The notes under the pieces are model-generated. The model saw nothing but the letters and a program-made list of their open reading frames with translations. It was not told the DNA's origin and did not search any database. DNA of 64,000 nucleotides from Leptolyngbya subtilissima AS-A7 (GTDB lineage Bacteria > Cyanobacteriota > Cyanobacteriia > Phormidesmidales > Phormidesmidaceae), in NCBI RefSeq assembly GCF_039962255.1, contig NZ_JAMPKY010000008.1, positions 186,001 to 250,000 of the forward strand, written 5' to 3'. Below, piece by piece: positions 53,227-60,940 of the stretch; within the stretch, counting starts at the first letter, position 1, and each line of letters starts with the position of its first letter. The translations under genes were made by a program, and so were the position numbers.

Positions 53227-54209
53227 CCCGTCCTATTGTTGGCATGCTGTCGAGCTACGGCGGCCTAACTCAGTGCGACTGGCTGTGGAAGCAGACGCCC
53301 GAGCCCTTTGGGATATGGGGCAACATGCAGCTGCAATCGCAGAATTCAAAGCCCGACTACCTGCTGCTGTATCAGTTCAACTTTCACGAGCGGTTGGCCC
53401 CTAAGCCCCAGTCAAAATCGCAGCGGTTACTCAACGCGTTGCCCTTTGCTAAATCTGCCGCTTCGGTGGAAGCTCTCAGCCAGCTGCCTCCCCAGTTCAG
53501 TCAAGTACCCAAAGAACGTACTGCCTTTTTGCTGCGCGAGCCGCCGTTGCCTGAGGTGCGCTCGCAAAACCTGCTCAACTACGCCTACGCCCGCGACTAC
53601 TGCGGCTATGTCTCTGGCCCCGACGACTCAGCCCCAAGCCCTGCCTACATGCCCGCCATCTGGTACGTGAATGTCTCCTTCCGCGAGCTGAATGAAGCGC
53701 CACCCCCCGAAAAGCACAGCCCCTGCAGCTGGATTACCTCGGGCATCAACCGCACCGAGAGCCACCGCCAGCGCCTAGCCTTTTTGCAGCAGCTTCAGGA
53801 GAGCGGCGCGCCCGTCGAGGTTTACGGACGTGACCTGCCCCTTGGCACCCGTACGGCGGGGGAACTTAGCAATAAATGGTCGGGCATGGCTCCTTACACC
53901 TACAACCTGGCGATCGAAAACTTTGCCGACAACAATTGGTACGCCAGCGAAAAGCTCTGGGATGCCCTGCTTGCTTGGTGTTTGCCTATCTACTACGGCG
54001 GCAGTGCGGCGGATAAGCTGCTGCCCTCCGGCAGCTTTTTGCGCCTGCCCAGCCTAGACGCGAAGGGGATTGAGTACATCCGCGAAGTGACAGCCAGTCC
54101 CGATGCTTGGCTAGAGGCAAAGGATACGATCGCCGAAGCCCGCCAGGTGATCCTCCACAAACTTAACCTAATGAACTGGTTGTCAGAATGGGTGGAAAAT
54201 CAGGCGTAA
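53223..54209 (+). CDS. Glycosyltransferase family 10 (fucosyltransferase-like)
   Basis: A 328-aa protein of GT10, the alpha-1,3/1,4-fucosyltransferase family. The donor-binding signature is clear near residue 225: YNLAIENFADNNWYASEKLW, then DALLAWCLPIYYGG, corresponding to the conserved F-E-N...Y-x-T/S-E-K-L motif. The N-terminal region (VGMLSSYGGLTQCDWLWKQ) is less conserved. It starts inside the stop of the previous glycosyltransferase. It would add a fucose-like sugar to the exported glycan; the actual sugar is not known. Confidence 0.87.
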   Translation: MTRPIVGMLSSYGGLTQCDWLWKQTPEPFGIWGNMQLQSQNSKPDYLLLYQFNFHERLAPKPQSKSQRLLNALPFAKSAASVEALSQLPPQFSQVPKERTAFLLREPPLPEVRSQNLLNYAYARDYCGYVSGPDDSAPSPAYMPAIWYVNVSFRELNEAPPPEKHSPCSWITSGINRTESHRQRLAFLQQLQESGAPVEVYGRDLPLGTRTAGELSNKWSGMAPYTYNLAIENFADNNWYASEKLWDALLAWCLPIYYGGSAADKLLPSGSFLRLPSLDAKGIEYIREVTASPDAWLEAKDTIAEARQVILHKLNLMNWLSEWVENQA

Positions 54210-54239
54210 GTAGGAGCACAGCGAAGGAGGATGAAGGGG

Positions 54240-54701
54240 ATGGGTGACCTACGGGCGATCGAAAAATCAGAGTTTCTAAAGCAGAAAATTGAAAAGCAAA
54301 TTAGCTCCTTCAAACGGCGGAAAGAGCACAACCAAACTAAAGCCGTCAGGACGAAACTGATATCAATACTCCTAGCTGCATCAACTACCGTTTTACTTGG
54401 TCTGAAAGGGCTAAATGAGTCTGGACAGCTCATTGTGCAGAATCTTGCTTTTGTTTTGAGTGCAGCCGTCACCTTTGTGACCGGGTTAGACGCTTACTTC
54501 GACCATCAAGGGCTTTGGGTTCGCTATCAAGGAACACTTAACGATTTGTACGAGCTGAAGACAGATTTAGAGTATCTGCTGGTTCATGCTGCCGGAGAGG
54601 TGCCAGAAAACGAACTAGATCAGCTCTATCGGCGGTATCAAGTAATTTTGCGAGATACAAATTCGACCTGGTCGAGCTTAAGAAAAGAGCAGACCTCTTG
54701 A
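54240..54701 (+). CDS. SLATT domain (DUF4231-like) membrane protein
   Basis: A 153-aa protein. A charged N-terminal helix (AIEKSEFLKQKIEKQISSFK) leads to two TM segments (KLISILLAASTTVLLGLKGL and LIVQNLAFVLSAAVTFVTGL) and then a helical cytoplasmic part starting YFDHQGLWVRYQGTLNDLYE. This is the SLATT plan; such proteins are predicted pore-forming effectors of nucleotide-signalling defence systems. The ATG at 54240 lies 9 bp after AGGAGG, whereas the ATG at 54231 abuts it, so 54240 is used. AT-rich compared with the glycan genes on both sides, suggesting separate acquisition. No nucleotidyltransferase is adjacent. Confidence 0.8.
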   Translation: MGDLRAIEKSEFLKQKIEKQISSFKRRKEHNQTKAVRTKLISILLAASTTVLLGLKGLNESGQLIVQNLAFVLSAAVTFVTGLDAYFDHQGLWVRYQGTLNDLYELKTDLEYLLVHAAGEVPENELDQLYRRYQVILRDTNSTWSSLRKEQTS

Positions 54702-54724
54702 GATATCTACAGTAAAGGCAGATT

Positions 54725-55714
54725 ATGGACGGTATTTGTATCCTCGGCAACGATCGCGTTTACGACCAAATCGTCGCCCTGATTAACAGCATTGAACTCT
54801 TCGCTCCAGAGATGCCGGTTTGCATTTACCCCTACGACGGCCAGGTGGAGCGGGTAAGGGAACTGGTGCGATCGCGCCCCCAACTCACCCTCTACGACGA
54901 CACCGCCTCCATCCAGCGGTGGGATGCCTGGGTCGAGCAAATCTGGGCCACCCATCCCACCGCTCGGCAACAGTGGGATGCGATCGGCAGTGCGAGCATT
55001 CACCGCATGGGCACCCACCGCCGCTTCTGCGCCTTCGACGGCCCCTTCGATCGCTTCATTTATATGGATGCCGACACGCTGCTGCTGAGCGACCCAGCCC
55101 CGGTGTTCAACGCGTTGAATGAGTACGACTGGGTCACTTACGACTTTCAGCACAAAGACCTCAGCCACGTATATGACGTGCGTTCTGGCTGGATGGAGCA
55201 ATTGTTTTCGGCAGAACAGCTGCAGCGGCAGGCGTTTTGCTCAGGGTTCTACGCCAGTCGTCGAGGGCTGTTTGATCCCGATCAGGGCCAAGACATTCTG
55301 AACTGGTTGCAAACTGGGGAAGCGGCGGTGCTGTACCCTATGGCTCCCGACCAGACCATTCTCAACTACTTGGTCATGCGTTGCGAGGTCAACTCCTGCA
55401 ACTTGGCGCTGATATTGCCAAGCGATCAACGCACCGGCAACTCTGTTACCTCTAAACACTTCACTACTGAGAATCACCGCCTCTATGACAAGGGCGTGCC
55501 GCTGCTGTACGTGCACTACATTGGCCTGTCGTCCAAACTTTTCGCCCGCCTCTGCAATGGCGAGAACGTGGACTTGCCCTATCGCGATGTGTTTTTGCAC
55601 TACCGCTATCTGCACAATCCTGAGACCCGTCCGGCTCTGCTGGGCAAACTAGTGACAGCCAAGCCCCAAGGCTGGCGACGGTACCTAAAACCCCTGGCCC
55701 AGTTGCTCCCCTGA
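54725..55714 (+). CDS. GT-A glycosyltransferase, Npun_R2821/R2823-like
   Basis: A 329-aa GT-A (GT8-like) protein. The start MDGICILGNDRVYDQIVALI, the metal-binding D-x-D in FDRFIYMDADTLLL and SGFYASRRGLFDPDQGQDIL are typical. The C-terminal region has a conserved LYVHYIGLSSKLFARLCNGE and FLHYRYLHNPETRP. It is a member of a family named after Nostoc punctiforme proteins in polysaccharide clusters. A paralogue follows 8 bp later. Sugar specificity is unknown. Confidence 0.85.
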   Translation: MDGICILGNDRVYDQIVALINSIELFAPEMPVCIYPYDGQVERVRELVRSRPQLTLYDDTASIQRWDAWVEQIWATHPTARQQWDAIGSASIHRMGTHRRFCAFDGPFDRFIYMDADTLLLSDPAPVFNALNEYDWVTYDFQHKDLSHVYDVRSGWMEQLFSAEQLQRQAFCSGFYASRRGLFDPDQGQDILNWLQTGEAAVLYPMAPDQTILNYLVMRCEVNSCNLALILPSDQRTGNSVTSKHFTTENHRLYDKGVPLLYVHYIGLSSKLFARLCNGENVDLPYRDVFLHYRYLHNPETRPALLGKLVTAKPQGWRRYLKPLAQLLP

Positions 55715-55722
55715 GGATTGCT

Positions 55723-56652
55723 ATGACTTCGCGCGGCATTTACATCACAGCCAACGACAAGGTGATCGACCATGCGATCGCCTGCCTCAACAGCATTCGT
55801 GCCCACGACCCCAGCATTCCGGTGATGCTGGTTCCCTACAACGACGACTATCACCAGGTGGCCGAGGTGCTGGGGCGCGACTACGGCGTGGAGGTCTACC
55901 CCGACCTGGAGTTCATTCAGCGGTTGTCAGAAAATTTGCACGGCATCTTTGGCGAAGGGTTCTTTGCTCGGCCCAACCAGTTTCGCAAGCAGGCCTGCTG
56001 GTTTGGCCCCTTCGATCGCTTTCTCTACATCGATACCGATGTGGTGGTGTTTAGCGCGATCGCCAAAGTGCTCGACGCCCTCGATAACCACGATTTCATC
56101 AGCTACGACTACCAACACCGGGGCGGCATTCGCAATGTGTTTGCCCCCGCGATCGTCGAGCAGGGTGTTTTCACCGCCGCCGAGCTAGAAGATATGTTTA
56201 ACTGCGGCTTTTGGGGGTCCAAAAAAGGGCTAGTCAGCGAGCAAGACCTTTACGACACCTTTGCTGAATGTGCCGCCCACCCCGACTACTTCGATTTCTC
56301 TGAAAAAACCTCCGACCAGCCGATCATCAACTATTTAATTCTCAAACGGGTGGCGCGACGGTTCAACCTGGTACGCCAGCCCGGTGGTGGCCCCGGCAAC
56401 TGGGCTGGCAGCCCCCACTTTGTCCAAGAGGGCATGGCCTTAAGCGATCCGAATGTGAACAAGCCCCTCGACTATCTGCACTGGGCCGGCTACCGCATTC
56501 AGCCAGGCTGCCCCTACTGGGATATCTGGGCCCACTACCGCTACCTGCGCGACCCCGACAGCCGTCCGGTGGAAGTTCCAGCAGCAGCCCCATCTCCTAT
56601 GAAAACCCTAAGCCGCAAGGCAGGCAAACTGCTGAGCCGTTTGGGGAAATAG
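55723..56652 (+). CDS. GT-A glycosyltransferase, Npun_R2821/R2823-like (second copy)
   Basis: A 309-aa paralogue of the preceding protein: RGIYITANDKVIDHAIACLN at the start, D-x-D in FDRFLYIDTDVVVFS, NCGFWGSKKGLVSEQDLYD, and the ending DIWAHYRYLRDPDSRP that parallels FLHYRYLHNP of its neighbour. The clear common plan and tight spacing indicate an old tandem duplication with divergence, so the two enzymes probably add different sugars or use different acceptors. Last gene of the cluster, convergent with endonuclease V. Confidence 0.86.
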   Translation: MTSRGIYITANDKVIDHAIACLNSIRAHDPSIPVMLVPYNDDYHQVAEVLGRDYGVEVYPDLEFIQRLSENLHGIFGEGFFARPNQFRKQACWFGPFDRFLYIDTDVVVFSAIAKVLDALDNHDFISYDYQHRGGIRNVFAPAIVEQGVFTAAELEDMFNCGFWGSKKGLVSEQDLYDTFAECAAHPDYFDFSEKTSDQPIINYLILKRVARRFNLVRQPGGGPGNWAGSPHFVQEGMALSDPNVNKPLDYLHWAGYRIQPGCPYWDIWAHYRYLRDPDSRPVEVPAAAPSPMKTLSRKAGKLLSRLGK

Positions 56653-56684
56653 TCAGTACCATTCGGCCCTAAATTCTATCCTCG

Positions 56685-57395
56685 CTAAAACAAGCGACCC
56701 TGCTGAACTTCCTCCAAGGCCGATCGCGCCGTACCGGAAGACGCCAAGCGATCGGCGTAGCGAGTGGTTTCGGGCAGACGGTATTTCGTGCTGCACCGTA
56801 ACACTAGGTCGATGGCAGTCTCCAGCGTTGTGTAGTGGCCGGGGGAAATGTATAGCGGTTTAGTATTGGCGCGGTTGCGCAGCACGGCTCCGATGCGATC
56901 GCCCCGGTCAACCAGCGGTACCCAGGTGCCTTTGTCGGGCGGCACCTCGATGTGGGTGCCCACCAAGCGCGACTTAGCCACGCCGACGGTGGGGCGATCG
57001 CACAACAACCCCAAATGCGACGCAATTCCCAACCGCCGAGGATGCGCTATTCCCTGACCATCACAGAGAATCACATCCGGCTCGGTTTTGAGCTGCGCCA
57101 GGGCCGCCAGCACCGCAGGCACCTCCCGAAACGACAGCAGCCCCGGCACGTAGGGAAAAACGGTAGGCTGCCGCACCAGCACCTCATCTACCGGAGTCAA
57201 GTCGGGGAACGACAGCACCACCACAGCGGCGCGGGTGGTTTCGCCCTCATCCTCAAACCCCGCATCCACTCCGGCGACATAACGAATGGGGTTAGGGATA
57301 CGGTCTTTGAGGACAACCTGGGGAGCAAGGGTTTGCTGAAGGGCGATCGCCTCGGCGGGCGTGGTCGGCCAGCTCTCTGGAAACTGAATCTGCAT
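56685..57395 (-). CDS. nfi: Endonuclease V
   Basis: A 236-aa deaminated-base repair nuclease that cuts near inosine or hypoxanthine. Catalytic residues are present: Asp44 (YVAGVDAGF), Glu91 (PYVPGLLSFRE) and Asp112 (ILCDGQGIAHPRRLG), with the same spacing as in known enzymes. The PYVPGLLSFRE wedge region and VGVAKSRLVG are family marks. It is convergent with the glycan cluster and divergent from the DUF255 gene. Confidence 0.95.
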   Translation of the reverse strand: MQIQFPESWPTTPAEAIALQQTLAPQVVLKDRIPNPIRYVAGVDAGFEDEGETTRAAVVVLSFPDLTPVDEVLVRQPTVFPYVPGLLSFREVPAVLAALAQLKTEPDVILCDGQGIAHPRRLGIASHLGLLCDRPTVGVAKSRLVGTHIEVPPDKGTWVPLVDRGDRIGAVLRNRANTKPLYISPGHYTTLETAIDLVLRCSTKYRLPETTRYADRLASSGTARSALEEVQQGRLF

Positions 57396-57530
57396 GGTAC
57401 TGTGCTTTGCCGATCCTAAATAAGTGCTTGTAAACGCTTTGTACCCTTACCCTCAATCTCAAACCCTAGACCGTAAACCCTCCAACTACTGCCATGCTAG
57501 GGTGATCATGCCCTTCACTGCCTCACCTTT

Positions 57531-59585
57531 ATGACTAATCGTCTGGCAGATTCTTCCAGTCTGTATTTACGCAAGCATGCCGAAAACCCGATTGACTGGT
57601 GGCCCTGGTGTGACGAGGCGCTGGAGCGGGCTAGGCAGGATGACAAGCCAATTTTTCTGTCAATTGGTTACTCTAGTTGCCACTGGTGCACAGTGATGGA
57701 GGGAGAGGCGTTTTCGGATGAGGCGATCGCATCCTACATGAATGCCAACTTCATCCCCATTAAGGTCGATCGCGAAGAGCGACCCGATGTCGACAGCATC
57801 TATATGCAGGCGCTGCAAATGCTCACCGGGCAGGGGGGCTGGCCACTAAACGTGATGCTGCACCCCGAAACACGGGTGCCGTTTTATGGGGGCACTTATT
57901 TTCCGCTAGAGCAGAAGTACGGACGCCCTGGTTTTTTACAGGTGCTCACGACCCTGCGCCAGTTCTACGACACCGAGAAAGCTCGCTTAGCCGAGATCAC
58001 CGAGGCGGTGATGGGCAATCTGCACCAGGGAGCGCAGCTGCCGGAAACTCCGGCAATTCCATCGGCGGATGTGCTCTATGCAGGTCTGACGACCAACGCC
58101 AAAATTCTTATCCCCTCAGGCCAGGGCACCTGCTTTCCGATGATTCCCTACGCGGCAGCGGTGCTGGGTGGGTTGCGGTTTGATCTGGAGCTGGATGTAG
58201 CCCACATCTGCGGCCAGCGGGGGCAGGACATGGCCCTGGGCGGCATTTACGACCACGTGGGCGGCGGCTTTCACCGCTACACCGTCGACCCCAGCTGGAC
58301 GGTGCCCCACTTTGAAAAAATGCTCTACGACAACGGCATGATCGTGGAATATCTGGCTGACCTGTGGGCTAGTGGGCAGCAAGAACCGGCCTTTGAGCGG
58401 GCGATCGCCCTCACCCACACCTGGCTAAAGCGCGAAATGACCGCCCCAGAAGGCTATTTCTATGCGGCCCAGGATGCCGACAGCTTCGTTACCGCCAACG
58501 ACGTTGAGCCAGAAGAAGGCGCATTCTATGCCTGGCCCTACAAGACTTTGGAATCGGCGCTAACCCCTGACCAGCTGCGGGGATTGGCGAACGCCTTTGC
58601 TGTGACCCCAGAGGGCAACTTTGAGGGGCAAATCGTACTGCAACGGTTCGACCTTGGCCCCCTGCCCACTGAGGTCGAGGTGGCCCTCGATCAGCTCTTT
58701 ACCCTGCGCTACGGCACCCCGGCGGCAGAGCTAGAGATCTTTCCCCCAGCAACCGATAACCAGGCGGCTAAAACCCAGACTTGGCCAGGGCGCATTCCTC
58801 CGGTCACCGACACCAAGCTAATTGTGGCGTGGAATAGTTTGATGATTTCTGGCCTAGCACGGGCAGCAACGGTATTGCAGAACCCCAACTATCTAGCTAC
58901 CGCTGTAACTGCCGCTGAGCACATTCGTCAGCATCAGTGGATCGGCAGTCAGCTGCACCGTCTAGGCTACGACGGTATGCCCCAAGTGCAGGCCCAATCG
59001 GAAGACTATGCCCTGCTGATCAAAGCGTTCCTCGACCTGCATCAAGCTAGCTTGGCCACGCCAGGCTCTGCCACCGATACTGACTGGCTGACGCTGGCGA
59101 TCTCTACCCAGCAGGAGTTCGACCATTTACTGTGGAGTGCTGACCAGGGGGGCTATTTCAGCACCGCCGCTGGCGAAGATTTGCTGGTGCAGGAGCGCCC
59201 TTATCAAGACAGCGCGACACCAGCGGCGAATGGGGTTGCTGTTGCCAACCTCGTGCGTCTATCTCTGCTCACCGATAATTTGGACTATTTAGACCGCGCC
59301 GATCGCACCCTGCAAGCCTTTGGCACTGTCATAGAGCAGATTCCTCGCGCCTGCCCCAGTTTGCTAGCGGGCCTCAACTGGTTTCGTAATGGCACTGTGG
59401 TCAAAGCTGTGGCAGAAATTATTCCTGAACTAGCGGCAGAATATTGGCCAACGACTGTTTTCACGGTTTCCCATAATCTGTCCGCTGACGCTGTGGGCAT
59501 GGTGTGCCGAGGCACTACCTGTTTAGCGGTGGCAGATTCTGTGGATAAACTACGGCAGCAGTTACAAACCCTTCGGCCTCGCTAA
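57531..59585 (+). CDS. DUF255 thioredoxin-domain protein (YyaL/SSP411-like)
   Basis: A 684-aa protein. The N-terminal DUF255 domain is thioredoxin-like, with YLRKHAENPIDWWPWCDEAL and Cys50-His-Trp-Cys53 in SIGYSSCHWCTVM. GQGGWPLNVMLHPETRVPFY and GGTYFP follow. The rest is an (alpha/alpha)6 barrel resembling N-acylglucosamine 2-epimerases (HVGGGFHRYTVDPSWTVPHF, MLYDNGMIVEYLADLW, WNSLMISGLARAA). The family is widespread and poorly characterised. A MidA gene starts 3 bp after its stop, indicating an operon. Confidence 0.92.
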   Translation: MTNRLADSSSLYLRKHAENPIDWWPWCDEALERARQDDKPIFLSIGYSSCHWCTVMEGEAFSDEAIASYMNANFIPIKVDREERPDVDSIYMQALQMLTGQGGWPLNVMLHPETRVPFYGGTYFPLEQKYGRPGFLQVLTTLRQFYDTEKARLAEITEAVMGNLHQGAQLPETPAIPSADVLYAGLTTNAKILIPSGQGTCFPMIPYAAAVLGGLRFDLELDVAHICGQRGQDMALGGIYDHVGGGFHRYTVDPSWTVPHFEKMLYDNGMIVEYLADLWASGQQEPAFERAIALTHTWLKREMTAPEGYFYAAQDADSFVTANDVEPEEGAFYAWPYKTLESALTPDQLRGLANAFAVTPEGNFEGQIVLQRFDLGPLPTEVEVALDQLFTLRYGTPAAELEIFPPATDNQAAKTQTWPGRIPPVTDTKLIVAWNSLMISGLARAATVLQNPNYLATAVTAAEHIRQHQWIGSQLHRLGYDGMPQVQAQSEDYALLIKAFLDLHQASLATPGSATDTDWLTLAISTQQEFDHLLWSADQGGYFSTAAGEDLLVQERPYQDSATPAANGVAVANLVRLSLLTDNLDYLDRADRTLQAFGTVIEQIPRACPSLLAGLNWFRNGTVVKAVAEIIPELAAEYWPTTVFTVSHNLSADAVGMVCRGTTCLAVADSVDKLRQQLQTLRPR

Positions 59586-59588
59586 TTT

Positions 59589-60773
59589 ATGCCCCACAAC
59601 CCAGATTTGTACCAGGTGCTGTGCGATCGCATCCACCAATCGCCCCAGGGCCGCATCCCCTTTGCCGAATTTATGGAGCTGGCCCTCTACCATCCCCAGG
59701 GCGGCTACTACAGCACTAAAGACGCCATTCTTGGGTTTGAGGGCGACTTCGTTACCTCTGCCCACTTAGGCCACGACTTTGGCGAACTGCTGGCCATCCA
59801 GTTTGCCGAAATGTGGGAGCATTTGGGCTGCCCCAATCCCTTCTCGCTGGTAGAAATGGGAGCAGGCCAGGGGCTGATCGCCGCCGATGCGCTGGGCGCT
59901 CTACAAAACCATTTCCCCGACTGCTTTGCCGCCCTGAGTTACCAGATCGTCGAGAAATCTGACCTGCTGCGGGCCGCCCAAGAGCGACGCTTATCTGGCT
60001 GGACTGGGCGAGTGAGCTGGCTAAGTTTGGAAGACATCCCTGACGACAGCATCACTGGCTGCCTGTTCTCGAACGAACTGGTAGATGCTTTGCCGGTACA
60101 CCAGGTGGTGATGACAGAATCCGGCCTGCAAGAGGTCTACGTCACCCTGAGCGACAGCCCGGCATCCCTTCTGCAAGAAGCAGTGGAGACTCCTTCTACC
60201 CCGCGACTGGCCGACTACTTTGCCTTTGTCGGCGTTGACCTGGCCGATCCTCAGTACGCTCCCGGCTACCGCACCGAAGTTCACCTGGCCGCGCTCGACT
60301 GGATGAAAACCGTCGCCGCAAAGCTGAATCGGGGATACGTACTCACGGTTGACTACGGCTACCCCGCCAGCCGCTACTACAGCCGCGGCCGCGCCCAGGG
60401 TACGCTCCAGTGCTACTACCAACACGCCCACCACAACGATCCCTACAGCCATCTGGGCCACCAAGACATTACCGCCCACGTCAACTTCACCGCGCTAGAG
60501 CGTCAGGGTGAGCAGTGTGGGCTAGAAACCGTGGGGGCAACGCAGCAGGGAATGTTTTTGATGGCGCTGGGTTTAGGCGATCGCCTCGCCGCCCTGGGCC
60601 AGATTCAGGCTAACGACCCCACCACCGTCAACCTTGCCATTCAGCGGCGCGACAAGCTGCACCAGCTGATCAACCCCATGGGCCTGGGGAATTTTGTGGT
60701 GTTGGTGCAGGGCAAGGGGCTGACGTCTGCGGCCAAGACACTGAAGGGGCTGACGGTGCCGCCGCTGATGTAG
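59589..60773 (+). CDS. SAM-dependent methyltransferase, MidA/NDUFAF7 family
   Basis: A 394-aa COG1565 protein related to NDUFAF7/MidA, an arginine methyltransferase needed for mitochondrial complex I assembly. Family marks are RIPFAEFMELALYHPQGGYY, FVTSAHLGHDFGELLAIQ, the SAM-binding SLVEMGAGQGLIAADAL, CLFSNELVDALPVHQVV and YVLTVDYGYPASRYY. In cyanobacteria a role toward the NDH-1 complex is possible but unproved. The ATG immediately follows the DUF255 gene and lacks its own ribosome site, so translation is likely coupled. Confidence 0.92.
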   Translation: MPHNPDLYQVLCDRIHQSPQGRIPFAEFMELALYHPQGGYYSTKDAILGFEGDFVTSAHLGHDFGELLAIQFAEMWEHLGCPNPFSLVEMGAGQGLIAADALGALQNHFPDCFAALSYQIVEKSDLLRAAQERRLSGWTGRVSWLSLEDIPDDSITGCLFSNELVDALPVHQVVMTESGLQEVYVTLSDSPASLLQEAVETPSTPRLADYFAFVGVDLADPQYAPGYRTEVHLAALDWMKTVAAKLNRGYVLTVDYGYPASRYYSRGRAQGTLQCYYQHAHHNDPYSHLGHQDITAHVNFTALERQGEQCGLETVGATQQGMFLMALGLGDRLAALGQIQANDPTTVNLAIQRRDKLHQLINPMGLGNFVVLVQGKGLTSAAKTLKGLTVPPLM

Positions 60774-60856
60774 AGCGCGATCGCATCCACTCAACCTTTG
60801 AAACTGGGGTCTTTAAGGGACAGGCAAGAAAATAAGTACCAGCTAACTTTCCTGCT

Positions 60857-60884
60857 GGTGCATTGCTTCGCGAATGCACCCTAC
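60857..60884. repeat. Short GGTGCATT palindrome
   Basis: GGTGCATT (60857-60864) and AATGCACC (60873-60880) form a perfect 8-bp inverted repeat, followed by CTAC. It lies between convergent genes and shares its ends with the repeat at 49787-49848. Confidence 0.6.
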
Positions 60885-60940
60885 AGTGACCAACGCTTCC
60901 GGTACTTTATTTAGGCGCACGCCCCTAAGCTCACGCTTCC

